Assembly (NCBI RefSeq): GCF_963677575.1
Contig: NZ_OY782038.1
Coordinates: forward strand, 4,591,501-4,655,500
From: an uncultured Draconibacterium sp.
GTDB lineage: Bacteria; Bacteroidota; Bacteroidia; Bacteroidales; Prolixibacteraceae
Reading direction: 5' to 3'
Length of the DNA stretch: 64,000 bases
The translations under genes and the position numbers were made by a program. Positions 43,374-52,191 of this stretch are shown piece by piece (positions within the stretch are counted from its first letter, which is position 1; every line of letters begins with the position of its first letter). The notes under the pieces are model-generated. The model was not told the origin of the DNA. It worked only from the letters and a program-made list of their open reading frames with translations, and searched no databases.

Positions 43374-46250
43374 ATGAAGAATATATTTATCCTCACCTTA
43401 ATTCTGTTCTCTGCTTATACTGGTTTTTCTCAGAATAATGCCGGGTTTTTTATCGCATCCCCTGGAGAGAGAGCACAGATAATTCTGAATGAAAATGAAG
43501 AGGATTTAGTCCATATAGCAAGCGGAATGCTTGCTGACGATATCAAAAAAGTAAGTGGGCAACTTCTGGAGTTAACAGGCTCTGGTAACTCAAAATATCA
43601 GATTAAAATTGGTACTGTTGGGCGGGATGATGATTTTGACAGAGAATGTAAACAGGCTGGAATTGATATTAATAAGTTTAAAAAACAATGGGAAGCTTAT
43701 CATATTAAAACTGTCATTAGCCCAACTAAAAATATTTTGTTCGTTGTTGGTAGCAATTCCCGGGGCACTGCCTATGGTTTAATGGAACTGAGCCGTATGA
43801 TTGGTGTTTCACCGTGGATTTGGTGGGCCGATGTTCAACCCGAAAAGAATAAGACAATCAGCCTTCCTGGTAATCTGGATTTATCAGATGCCCCCAGGGT
43901 TAAATTTCGAGGTATCTTTTTAAATGACGAAGATTGGGGACTTCAGCCATGGGCAGCCAAAAATTTTGAGCCTGAAACCGGTGACATTGGCCCTAAAACC
44001 TACGAAAAGATATTTGAACTGCTTTTACGTTTAAAAGCTAATACAATCTGGCCGGCTATGCATCCGTGTACCAAAGCCTTTTATACTATTCCGGGCAATA
44101 AAGAAGTGGCAGCAAAATATCAGATTTTTGTTGGAACTTCTCATGCCGAGCCGATGCTAAGAAATAATGTGGATGAATGGGATCGCAAGCTGTTCGGAGA
44201 ATACAACTATTCGGTTAACAGCGAAAATATAAAGGATTACTGGCTAAAAAGGATAGAAGAATTAAGTGCTGACGATAAATATATTGTAACTCTGGGAATG
44301 CGTGGAATTCATGATTCTGGTATGCAGGGGAACTACACATCGGAACAAAAAGTTAAACTACTTGAAACCATTATTAGCGATCAGAGAGGAATGCTGAAAA
44401 GTGTTTTGAAAAAAGACATCAGCGATATTCCACAAGCTTTTGTTCCGTATAAAGAGGTTTTAGATATTTATAAAGAAGGAGCGCAGGTGCCGGATGATGT
44501 AACACTTATCTGGCCTGATGATAATCACGGTTATGTACGTCAGTTATCTGATGCCGACGAAAGAAAACGGTCAGGAGGAGCAGGTGTTTACTACCATATT
44601 TCTTACTGGGGGCGTCCACACGATTTTTTGTGGCTGGAATCTGTTCCTGTTTCTCTTATTTGGGAAGAAATGCATAAAGCGTATCAAACCAATGCAAGAA
44701 ATATATGGATTGTAAATGTAGGAGATATTAAACCAATGGAAATTGGAATGAATTTTTTTCTTGAAATGGCCTGGAATCCGGAAAGGTTTTCTCCCGAAAA
44801 TTTGGATGCTTATTATACCCGTTTTGCAGAATCTCAGTTTGGGAAACAGTATGCTGTGGAAATTGGCGAAATTTTAAAAAAATATTTTCAACTTGGTTTT
44901 TCCCGGAAACCTGAGCATATGGGATGGAACACAATCTCTCCAACCCTGCCAATTCAGGGTACGGAGCTTTCATTGTTTCAAAATGGCGACGAATTGCAAC
45001 AACGCATCAATGCTTATGACAAGCTGGAAAAGCAGGTTGAAAAACTCTACCAGGAAATTCCGGCTTACCGAAAAGATGCCTTTTATGAACTTGTTGCTTA
45101 CAAAGTAATCGGGGCATCAAATATGAATAAGAAAATATTGTATGCTTATAAAAGCCGCGTTTATGCCGCGCAGGAAAGAACAAGTGCCAACTTGTATGCT
45201 CAGAAAGCAAAAACAGCTTTTGAGAAGATAGAACAGATTACTGCTTTTTATAATGATACTTTGGCAAGCGGAAAATGGCAGCACATGATGACCTATAATC
45301 CGCGCAGATTACCAGTGTTTGACATGCCGAAAACCAGCAATTATAAACCGGAAAAGCCAAATAAAGGAGAAATCCTTCCTGAAGGGTATTCTGCTGTTGT
45401 CAATGAATCAGAGATATATGCTTTACCAACCTTTAATTCGCTAACAAAACGCAGCTATTTTGTAGATGTATTTAACTCTGGTATTCAAGCTCTGAAATGG
45501 CAGCTTGAAACTTCAGATGATTGGGTGGTCGTTTCAAGAAGTTCCGGAGAAACCGATACGGAAGAACGGATTTGGGTATCGGTTGACTGGACAAAGATTA
45601 CTTCTCAAGATACGGTTCACTCTAAAATACTTTTCAAATTGAATAACCAGGAGTATGTGGTTAATATCAGCGCTATAAAACCTGACTGGCCGGTTACCGG
45701 TGCAAATTTTTTTGTTGAAGATAATGGTGTTGTTGCTATTGAGGCAGAACATTTTTCGAAGCAAAATAAAACGGAAGCCGGAACTTGGACCTTTATCAAA
45801 TCTTTGGGGCGTATCAGCGATGCTATGGGAACTTTTCCGGTTACGGCAAAGACTTTCTCTCTAATGGAGTTAAATGCTGCTCCGACATTGAGCTATGATT
45901 TTTATTCATCGTCAACCGGAAATGCTAGCCTACATTTTTATTGTATCCCCACTTTACCGCTGAACGATGATTATCAGCTCCGGTTTGCGGTTATTATTGA
46001 TGACGGTGAGCCACTGGTTGTCAATGCAGCATTGAAAGAAGAAATGGATGAACACAACGGGGAATGGAAAAGCAATGTATTAAATGCAGTTACAATACAA
46101 AAAATACAAACGATGATAGCTGAAAAAGGCAAACATACTTTACAGGTTAAAATGATGGATCCCGGAGTTGTCCTGGATAAGATGGAACTCGTTTTTGAAG
46201 AGCCGGGATCATCCTACTTTGGCGTGCCGGAAACGATTGTTACTGAATGA
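43374..46250 (+). CDS. GH115 family enzyme (alpha-glucuronidase type), secreted
   Basis: The 958-residue protein has a signal peptide (IFILTLILFSAYTGFSQ). An N-terminal alpha/beta domain (about 25-165) is followed by the GH115 barrel with SRGTAYGLMELSRMIGVSPW, NDEDWGLQPWAAKNFEPE, LRLKANTIWPAMHPC, LIWPDDNHGYVRQL and IVNVGDIKPMEIGMNFFLEM. A helical region and a C-terminal beta domain (from about 780: ADHF-like VVAIEAEHFSK) complete the family layout. GH115 enzymes remove alpha-1,2-linked glucuronic acid or 4-O-methylglucuronic acid from xylan and related glycans. It is the last intact gene of PUL 3, 62 bp after the GH105-CE12 gene. Confidence 0.92.
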   Translation: MKNIFILTLILFSAYTGFSQNNAGFFIASPGERAQIILNENEEDLVHIASGMLADDIKKVSGQLLELTGSGNSKYQIKIGTVGRDDDFDRECKQAGIDINKFKKQWEAYHIKTVISPTKNILFVVGSNSRGTAYGLMELSRMIGVSPWIWWADVQPEKNKTISLPGNLDLSDAPRVKFRGIFLNDEDWGLQPWAAKNFEPETGDIGPKTYEKIFELLLRLKANTIWPAMHPCTKAFYTIPGNKEVAAKYQIFVGTSHAEPMLRNNVDEWDRKLFGEYNYSVNSENIKDYWLKRIEELSADDKYIVTLGMRGIHDSGMQGNYTSEQKVKLLETIISDQRGMLKSVLKKDISDIPQAFVPYKEVLDIYKEGAQVPDDVTLIWPDDNHGYVRQLSDADERKRSGGAGVYYHISYWGRPHDFLWLESVPVSLIWEEMHKAYQTNARNIWIVNVGDIKPMEIGMNFFLEMAWNPERFSPENLDAYYTRFAESQFGKQYAVEIGEILKKYFQLGFSRKPEHMGWNTISPTLPIQGTELSLFQNGDELQQRINAYDKLEKQVEKLYQEIPAYRKDAFYELVAYKVIGASNMNKKILYAYKSRVYAAQERTSANLYAQKAKTAFEKIEQITAFYNDTLASGKWQHMMTYNPRRLPVFDMPKTSNYKPEKPNKGEILPEGYSAVVNESEIYALPTFNSLTKRSYFVDVFNSGIQALKWQLETSDDWVVVSRSSGETDTEERIWVSVDWTKITSQDTVHSKILFKLNNQEYVVNISAIKPDWPVTGANFFVEDNGVVAIEAEHFSKQNKTEAGTWTFIKSLGRISDAMGTFPVTAKTFSLMELNAAPTLSYDFYSSSTGNASLHFYCIPTLPLNDDYQLRFAVIIDDGEPLVVNAALKEEMDEHNGEWKSNVLNAVTIQKIQTMIAEKGKHTLQVKMMDPGVVLDKMELVFEEPGSSYFGVPETIVTE

Positions 46251-46354
46251 TTTATTTGTATTTTTTTAGGGTGTTGTGATGGTCTCAAATACGAAACAAT
46301 ATTCATTAAATATAGAAATCCATATAATAACGGAAGCTTACTCTTTTCGCTAAA

Positions 46355-46794
46355 ATGATGAACCGAAAATCAATTTATATCGCCTGTTTTATTCTTTTTC
46401 TTTTGAAGAATTTAAACAACGTCACGGCTACGATTTAAAAGAACACTTGCCCGCTCTTTTTGGCGATTCGGATGAAGAAACAAACAAGCGGGTTTTGTGT
46501 GATTATCGCGAAACAATTTCTGATTTGTTGTTGGAAAGGTTTACCAACATTTGGGCCGATTGGGCCGAATCACACAATGCAATCATACGTAATCAGGAGC
46601 ACGGATCGCCGGCGGCTATTCTCGATCTGTACGAAGCCAGCCATATCAAAAATACCCATTTGGATAGTGATTTTCAAGATCAAATCGAGTCAATTCGTAT
46701 CAATTTGAATATTGTAGAAGAGAGAGTTACACGATTTGTCGAGAACAGTTTTTGGAAAAAATGTTTGTTCTCGATAAAGTCTCGTTTACTTTGA
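46355..46794 (+). pseudogene. Remnant of a GH106-type alpha-L-rhamnosidase gene
   Basis: The sequence begins with ATG ATG (46355) and a signal-peptide frame (MNRKSIYIACFILFL) that ends in a stop at 46436. From about 46393 a different frame gives a piece like the GH106 middle region: FEEFKQRHGYDLKEHLPALF, then RVLCDYRETISDLLLERFTN, WAESHNAIIRNQEHGSPAAI and LDLYEAS. After about 46655 the frame goes on into unrelated sequence and stops at 46794. A typical GH106 is about 1,000 residues, so more than 85% is gone. The gene was probably the next enzyme of PUL 3 before internal deletion. Family assignment rests on remembered motifs. Confidence 0.7.
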
Positions 46795-46829
46795 CTTTTT
46801 TTATGCTTTTTTGACTTTCTGGAAAACAA

Positions 46830-46863
46830 AAAAGCGCTTAAAACATTGATTTTAAGCGCTTTT
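46830..46863. terminator. Intrinsic terminator at the end of PUL 3
   Basis: A perfect 14-bp stem (AAAAGCGCTTAAAA, 46830-46843, with 46850-46863) and a 6-nt loop, flanked by A- and T-rich tracts, close PUL 3 on the plus strand. It can also terminate the tRNA-Leu transcript coming from the minus strand. Confidence 0.85.
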
Positions 46864-46887
46864 GATTTTTTGATGTTTTTTACGTCG

Positions 46888-46973
46888 TGCCCAGAACAAG
46901 ACTCGAACTTGCACGGGAAAATTTTCCCACAAGGCCCTCAACCTTGCGTGTCTACCAATTCCACCACCTGGGC
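46888..46973 (-). tRNA. tRNA-Leu (anticodon GAG)
   Basis: Read on the minus strand, the 86-nt sequence folds as a type II tRNA. The acceptor stem is GCCCAGG / TCTGGGC and the D-arm GGTGGAATTGGTAGAC. The anticodon stem CAAGG / CCTTG has loop TTGAGGG, so the anticodon is GAG. A long variable arm follows (GTGGGAAAATTTTCCCGT), then T-arm GCAAG-TTCGAGT-CTTGT and discriminator A. CCA is not encoded. It reads CUC and CUU leucine codons. A -7-like box lies upstream at 46995-47002. Confidence 0.95.
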
Positions 46974-46994
46974 ATTAAATTTTGAACGTGCCTG

Positions 46995-47002
46995 CAAAAC
47001 TA
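46995..47002 (-). promoter_or_regulatory. Candidate -7 element for tRNA-Leu
   Basis: On the minus strand TAGTTTTG matches TAnnTTTG exactly and lies 22 bases before the tRNA 5' end. I see no good TTTG -33 at normal spacing. Confidence 0.4.
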
Positions 47003-47069
47003 TAAAATTTCTTTTAACCTGATTACTCCAATTTATTTTTTTGCAGTTTTGGATACTTCCCGGCCAGTA

Positions 47070-47399
47070 TTAATTGTTTCGTTCGTAGATTTCTTCCAGC
47101 TCAACCTTTTTAATGGTACCATCAACAGCGGTAACTGTGTAGCGCGATGTTTTTTTCACCTTTGGTGTAATCATTGGGTCAAGAGCAAGTTTATGCTGGC
47201 TGATTTCAGTGCTTTCCAAAAATTCCACTTTTTCAAAAATATATATATCGCCACTTTCTTTTTCAAAAACAGTTTGTGGTTTACCCAATTCCGATTCTAA
47301 CGATGACAGTGGTTTCCCAACATATGTTTTTTGTAATTGTCGTTGCGAGTTGCACGACACCAGAATTACCAAAGCAGCAATAAATAATAAGGCTCTCAT
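47070..47399 (-). CDS. Small lipoprotein of unknown function
   Basis: From ATG 47399 the protein has 109 residues and a clear lipobox signal (MRALLFIAALVILVSC, Cys at 16). A TTG or upstream start adding six residues is unlikely. The mature part has a short segment like the SmpA/BamE fold (QLQKTYVGKPLSSLESELGK; then DIYIFEKVEF), as in many Bacteroidota lipoproteins, but I cannot assign it firmly. It lies alone, divergent from purL, with the hairpin cluster upstream. Confidence 0.7.
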   Translation of the reverse strand: MRALLFIAALVILVSCNSQRQLQKTYVGKPLSSLESELGKPQTVFEKESGDIYIFEKVEFLESTEISQHKLALDPMITPKVKKTSRYTVTAVDGTIKKVELEEIYERNN

Positions 47400-47474
47400 A
47401 TACTTAATTTTGCCCAAAGAAAACCAGAAAAAATGAAATCCGCCTTGTTTTAATCCTATTTAACGTTTTTGGTG

Positions 47475-47695
47475 TTAATCTGATTAATTCACAAAAATGA
47501 ATTAATCACCCGCTGGGCTGACGAAATAATTGAAGAACAATTATTTGTCAGGATTAACCTTGACATTGAAAATCATTGGCTCATTTTGTTCTTAGTGTGT
47601 ATTGTGTTGATTTTCAGTTGTCAACACTTGTGCGGAAAATTTAATGAATTTTCCAGGTTAAAAAACTGTTGTCTTATTGTTATAACTTAACCAAC
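47475..47695. other. Cluster of five consecutive hairpins upstream of purL
   Basis: The 367-bp divergent gap between the lipoprotein gene and purL contains five inverted repeats in a row. H1 (47481-47508) has a perfect 10-bp stem TGATTAATTC. H2 (47518-47551) has a 14-bp stem with one bulged G (CTGAC, then AAATAATTG). H3 (47604-47627) is GTGTTGA / TCAACAC. H4 (47634-47654) is GGAAAATT / AATTTTCC. H5 (47656-47692) is GGTTAA / TTAACC. There is no ORF. They lie upstream of the apparent purL -7 box, so they are not obviously a purL leader; an unannotated RNA or protein binding sites are possible. Confidence 0.55.
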
Positions 47696-47713
47696 TTGCC
47701 AATTAATATTTTT

Positions 47714-47721
47714 TATCTTTG
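47714..47721 (+). promoter_or_regulatory. Candidate -7 element for purL
   Basis: TATCTTTG matches TAnnTTTG exactly and lies 46 bases before the purL ATG at 47767. No convincing TTTG -33 is found at normal spacing. Confidence 0.45.
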
Positions 47722-47766
47722 CAGCGTGTTTTACAACATGTTCTTAAATTAATATTTCGCTGCAAA

Positions 47767-50700
47767 ATGATCCAATTCTTTAAAACTCAAAGTAACAGTA
47801 TTATCGCAGTTTATTCTGCACAGCCCTTGGGCGAAGAAAACACCGAAAAACTGGTATGGTTATTTTCGGGGGCCGAAAGTTTAAAACCTCAAAAAATGGA
47901 CGGCTGGTTTGTTGGCCCACGTAAGGAAATGCTTACGCCGTGGAGTACCAATGCCGTTGAGATCACCCAGAATATGGGCATTGAAGGAATCCGCCGTATG
48001 GAGGAATTTTTCGAGGTAGAAAACGAAAAAGCAAAGTTCGATCCAATGCTTCAGGCTATTTATAATGGTCTAGATCAGCAGATTTTTGCGATCGACAAAG
48101 AACCCGATCCGATTTTGAATATTGAAGATATTGCAGCGTATAACGAACAGGAAGGGTTGGCTTTAAGCGATGACGAGATTCAATACCTGAATTCGGTGTC
48201 GAAGGAAATGGGACGCCCGCTTACCGATGGTGAGGTTTATGGTTTTGCCCAGGTGAATTCGGAACACTGTCGTCACAAAATATTTAACGGAACCTTCATT
48301 ATCGATGGAAAAGAAATGGAATCGTCGTTATTCCAGATGATTAAAAAGACATCGAAAGAGCATCCGAATAAAATTGTTTCGGCATACAAAGACAACTGTT
48401 CGTTTGTGCAAGGACCGGTTGTTGAGCAGTTTGCCCCGAAAACACAAGATAAACCCGACTTTTTCGAAGTAAAAGATATTGAAACGGTTCTTTCGCTGAA
48501 GGCCGAAACGCATAACTTCCCGACAACGGTTGAACCGTTTAACGGTGCTGCAACCGGAACGGGTGGCGAAATTCGAGACCGTATTGCAGGAGGTAAAGGT
48601 GCCCTGCCAATTGCCGGAACAGCAGTTTATATGACTTCTTACCCGCGTACAGAATCGATGCGCTCGTGGGAGCAGGCAACCGAAGAACGTGATTGGTTGT
48701 ATCAAACGCCGGAAGAAATTTTAATCAAAGCATCAAACGGCGCAAGCGATTTTGGTAACAAATTTGGCCAGCCGTTAATTACAGGTTCGTTGCTTACTTT
48801 CGAGCATTTCGAAAACTTTGTTAAGTACGGATACGATAAAGTAATTATGCTTGCCGGAGGTATCGGTTTCGGAAATAAAAAGGACAGTCTGAAAGACGAT
48901 CCTGAAAAGGGAGATAAAGTAGTATTGCTTGGTGGCGATAACTACCGAATTGGAATGGGCGGAGGTGCTGTTTCGTCGGTAGCAACCGGTGAGTTTGAAA
49001 ATGCCATTGAGTTGAATGCCGTGCAGCGTGCCAACCCGGAGATGCAGAAAAGAGCTTACAACGCCATTCGTGCATTGAGTGAGGCGGATGATAATCCGAT
49101 CGTTTCAATTCACGACCACGGTGCAGGTGGTCACCTGAACTGTTTGTCGGAGCTGGTTGAAACAACCGGAGGAAAAATCGATACATCGAAATTACCAGTT
49201 GGAGACCCAACGCTTTCGCAAAAAGAAATTATAGGTAACGAGTCGCAGGAAAGAATGGGACTGGTTATGAAACCGGAGCATGTGGAACTGCTTCGTAAAA
49301 TTGCAGAACGCGAACGTGCACCGATTTACGAAATTGGTGAAACAACCGGCGACATGCAATTTACTTTCGAGAATTCGCAGACCGGCGAAAAATCGATCGA
49401 CTGGCAGTTGGGATATATGTTCGGAAATCCTCCGAAAACAATTATGGAAGATGAAACCATCGTTCCTGAATTTGACGAATTAGAATACAACTGGGAAGAA
49501 ATATACGATCTGGTTGAACAAACCATTCAGTTGGAATCGGTTGCAAGTAAAGACTGGCTGACCAACAAAGTTGACCGCTCGGTAACCGGCCGGATTGCCA
49601 AACAGCAATGTGCCGGCGAATTGCAATTGCCACTGAATAACTGCGGTGTAATTACGCTCGATTATCAGGGAAAAGCAGGGCTGGCAACAGCCATCGGTAA
49701 TGCACCGGTAGCAGCTCTTGTTGATGCGGAAAGAGGTTCGGTGCTTTCAATTGCCGAGTCGCTGACAAATATTATCTGGGCGCCAATGCCTGATAAAATT
49801 GAAAGTGTATCGTTGAGTGCCAACTGGATGTGGCCGGCAAAAAATCCGGGAGAAAATGCCCGTATTTACAACGCCGTAAAAGCAGCCAGCGACTTTGCCT
49901 GTGCATTGGGAATCAATATTCCGACCGGTAAAGACTCGATGTCGATGACACAGAAATACAAAGACGATGTTGTTTTGGCACCGGGTACGGTAATCATTTC
50001 ATCGTCGGGTGAAGTTACCGATGTGAAAAAAGTTGTTGAGCCTGTATTGGTGAACGACGAAAGTAAAGAGATTCTTTACATCGATCTATCGTTTATGGAA
50101 CGCGCATTGGGCGGAAGTGCTTTTGCTCAGTCGATCAATAAACTGGGAAAAGTTGCTCCAACAGTTGCCGACCCAGCCAAATTTGTAACTGCATTTAACA
50201 AAGTTCAGGATCTTATCGAGCAAGAACTTATTCTTGCCGGACACGATGTGGCTTCGGGAGGTTTGATCACTGCATTGCTTGAAATGTGTTTTGCCAATGT
50301 AAAAGGCGGTATGAAAGTGGATGTTACTGCTTTTGAAGAAGAAGATCTGGCTAAAATATTATTGGCCGAGAATCCTGGAATTGTTATCCAGTGTGCTGAT
50401 AACGATGAGGTGAAAAAGCAGCTGACTGAGGCAGGAGTTGACTTCCTGTCATTAGGTTTCCCTGTTCCTTACCGTAAAGTAAGGGTGATGAACCGCACGG
50501 TTGAGGCCGATTTCGATATCAACTCGTTACGCGATATGTGGTTTAAAACTTCTTATTTATTAGACCGCAAACAAAGTGGAGAAGAAAAAGCGCTAGAGCG
50601 CTACCAGAATTATAAAAACCAGGCTTTAAAATTCGATTTTAAAGATTTTACCGGAAAGGCTGCCGATTTGGGTATCGACCTAAAACGTCGTACAGCATCC

Positions 50701-51456
50701 GGAGTTAAAGCTGCAATTATTCGCGAGAAAGGTGTAAACGGCGACCGCGAAATGGCATACGCCATGTACCTTGCCGGAATGGATGTGAAAGATGTTCACA
50801 TGACCGACCTGATTACCGGACGCGAAACACTGGAAGATGTGAATATGATCGTATTCGTTGGAGGTTTCTCTAACTCCGATGTATTGGGTTCGGCAAAAGG
50901 CTGGGCCGGAGCTTTCAAATTCAATGAGAAAGCGCGTGTTGCATTGGAGAAATTCTACCAACGCGAAGATACCTTGAGTTTAGGTGTTTGTAACGGTTGC
51001 CAGGTAATGGTGGAGCTGGGAGTTGTTTATCCGGAGCACAGCATTCAGCCCAAAATGTTGCACAACGAATCGGGCAAATTTGAATCGTCGTTCCTGAATG
51101 TTGATATCCAGGATAACAAATCGGTAATGCTTGAAAATATGGCCGGAATGAAACTGGGAATATGGGTGGCACACGGCGAAGGTAAATTCTATCTGCCGTT
51201 TAACGAAGATCAGTACAATATTCCGATGAAATACAGCAACGAAGGTTATCCGGGTAATCCAAACGGATCGCACTTTAACGCTGCATCGCTGTGTTCTGAT
51301 GATGGTCGTCATTTGGTAATGATGCCTCACCTGGAACGTGCGTTCAAACCACATCTTTGGGCAAATTACCCTGCCGACAGACAAGCCGATGAAGTTGCTC
51401 CTTGGATTCAGGCATTTGTAAATGCCAAAAAGTGGATTGAGGAAAAAACGAAATAG
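47767..51456 (+). CDS. purL: Phosphoribosylformylglycinamidine synthase, large single-chain type
   Basis: The start is ATG 47767 (MIQFFKTQ), not the in-frame TTG 48 bases upstream, which falls within the promoter-like region. The 1,229-residue enzyme is the large form that joins PurS-like, synthetase and glutaminase domains. It shows the N-terminal PurS-like segment (1-150), the linker/AIRS region (NSEHCRHKIFNG; AETHNFPTTVEPFNGAATGT; GGGAVSS), a second AIRS half (IPTGKDSMSMTQKY) and the C-terminal class I glutaminase with nucleophile Cys in LGVCNGCQVM (about 1,082) and His in HGEGKF. It converts FGAR, glutamine and ATP to FGAM in purine synthesis, in the cytoplasm. It is transcribed alone and ends at a terminator. 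Confidence 0.97.
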   Translation: MIQFFKTQSNSIIAVYSAQPLGEENTEKLVWLFSGAESLKPQKMDGWFVGPRKEMLTPWSTNAVEITQNMGIEGIRRMEEFFEVENEKAKFDPMLQAIYNGLDQQIFAIDKEPDPILNIEDIAAYNEQEGLALSDDEIQYLNSVSKEMGRPLTDGEVYGFAQVNSEHCRHKIFNGTFIIDGKEMESSLFQMIKKTSKEHPNKIVSAYKDNCSFVQGPVVEQFAPKTQDKPDFFEVKDIETVLSLKAETHNFPTTVEPFNGAATGTGGEIRDRIAGGKGALPIAGTAVYMTSYPRTESMRSWEQATEERDWLYQTPEEILIKASNGASDFGNKFGQPLITGSLLTFEHFENFVKYGYDKVIMLAGGIGFGNKKDSLKDDPEKGDKVVLLGGDNYRIGMGGGAVSSVATGEFENAIELNAVQRANPEMQKRAYNAIRALSEADDNPIVSIHDHGAGGHLNCLSELVETTGGKIDTSKLPVGDPTLSQKEIIGNESQERMGLVMKPEHVELLRKIAERERAPIYEIGETTGDMQFTFENSQTGEKSIDWQLGYMFGNPPKTIMEDETIVPEFDELEYNWEEIYDLVEQTIQLESVASKDWLTNKVDRSVTGRIAKQQCAGELQLPLNNCGVITLDYQGKAGLATAIGNAPVAALVDAERGSVLSIAESLTNIIWAPMPDKIESVSLSANWMWPAKNPGENARIYNAVKAASDFACALGINIPTGKDSMSMTQKYKDDVVLAPGTVIISSSGEVTDVKKVVEPVLVNDESKEILYIDLSFMERALGGSAFAQSINKLGKVAPTVADPAKFVTAFNKVQDLIEQELILAGHDVASGGLITALLEMCFANVKGGMKVDVTAFEEEDLAKILLAENPGIVIQCADNDEVKKQLTEAGVDFLSLGFPVPYRKVRVMNRTVEADFDINSLRDMWFKTSYLLDRKQSGEEKALERYQNYKNQALKFDFKDFTGKAADLGIDLKRRTASGVKAAIIREKGVNGDREMAYAMYLAGMDVKDVHMTDLITGRETLEDVNMIVFVGGFSNSDVLGSAKGWAGAFKFNEKARVALEKFYQREDTLSLGVCNGCQVMVELGVVYPEHSIQPKMLHNESGKFESSFLNVDIQDNKSVMLENMAGMKLGIWVAHGEGKFYLPFNEDQYNIPMKYSNEGYPGNPNGSHFNAASLCSDDGRHLVMMPHLERAFKPHLWANYPADRQADEVAPWIQAFVNAKKWIEEKTK

Positions 51457-51474
51457 TACAAGTAATATTCAGAT

Positions 51475-51510
51475 AAAAAGCCGCAACTCATTTTGAGATT
51501 GTGGCTTTTT
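51475..51510 (+). terminator. Intrinsic terminator after purL
   Basis: Arms starting AAAAAGCC (51475) and ending GGCTTTTT (51510) pair with a G-U and one mismatch, and the right arm ends in a T-run. It lies 19 bases after the purL stop. Confidence 0.75.
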
Positions 51511-51633
51511 ATTTGGAACAAAGTTATTGCCCGTTTACAATCGGTTATTGATAACTCAAAATTTGAATTCAACCGATAAAATTTTTGAATTCTGCTCAAG
51601 TTGATGGAACTTTGTAAAAAACTCCACATCATC

Positions 51634-52191
51634 ATGGAAAAGAAAATCGTAATTCTGAATGGAGATCCTGAAAACGATTCTTCGCCGGTTAATGATAGTG
51701 TTCAGAAATTAACCGAAAACCTTTTAACCGAAGGGGCAGAAATCCAAACTTTTAATCTTCGTAAACTGGATGTGAAACAATGTGCGGGTTGTTTCGATTG
51801 CTGGTTGAAAAGACCGGGAATTTGTCGTTTTAATGATGATGTGAAAGATGTGCTTCGTGAAATTATCAAGGCCGACCTGTTAATTTTTGCATCGCCGTTG
51901 ATAATGGGGATGTATTCAGCGGTTTTGAAAAAATTTCAGGACAGAATGATGCCAATTATACATCCGTATCTGGAAATAGTGAACAATGAATTTCACCACC
52001 GGAAAAGATATGAATCGTACCCGGCTATCGGTTTTGTTTATTACGAAAATGACGCAAGCCGGGAAGAAATCGAGAATGTAGAGTTTATCCATAAAAGGAT
52101 AGCTTTAAATATGCACTCCGAATTACGATTATTTGAATCTGTTCAACAAAAAAACACAAAAATACTTAGCCATGAAATTAGCCATATTTAA
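51634..52191 (+). CDS. NAD(P)H-dependent FMN reductase / flavodoxin-fold protein
   Basis: From ATG 51634 (MEKKIVILNGDPE) the protein has 185 residues; a TTG 33 bases earlier is less likely. It has the flavodoxin-like fold start IVILNGDPENDSSPVNDSVQ, the CAGCFDCWLKRPGICRFNDD cysteine region typical of this family, and ADLLIFASPLIMGMYSAVLK, where the FMN phosphate and ring are held. Members reduce FMN or quinones with NAD(P)H or bind iron-sulphur clusters through the Cys region. Its 3' end overlaps the next gene by 20 bp, so the two are probably translated together. Confidence 0.8.
   Translation: MEKKIVILNGDPENDSSPVNDSVQKLTENLLTEGAEIQTFNLRKLDVKQCAGCFDCWLKRPGICRFNDDVKDVLREIIKADLLIFASPLIMGMYSAVLKKFQDRMMPIIHPYLEIVNNEFHHRKRYESYPAIGFVYYENDASREEIENVEFIHKRIALNMHSELRLFESVQQKNTKILSHEISHI

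Noticed and set aside
46888..46973. tRNA-Leu as integration site of a PUL 3 island
   Set aside because: I found no integrase gene and no repeat of the tRNA 3' end near 20-30 kb, so an island inserted at this tRNA is not supported.
47719..47766. TTG start for purL
   Set aside because: It overlaps the -7-like box at 47714-47721, and the extra 16 residues do not belong to the family N-terminus.
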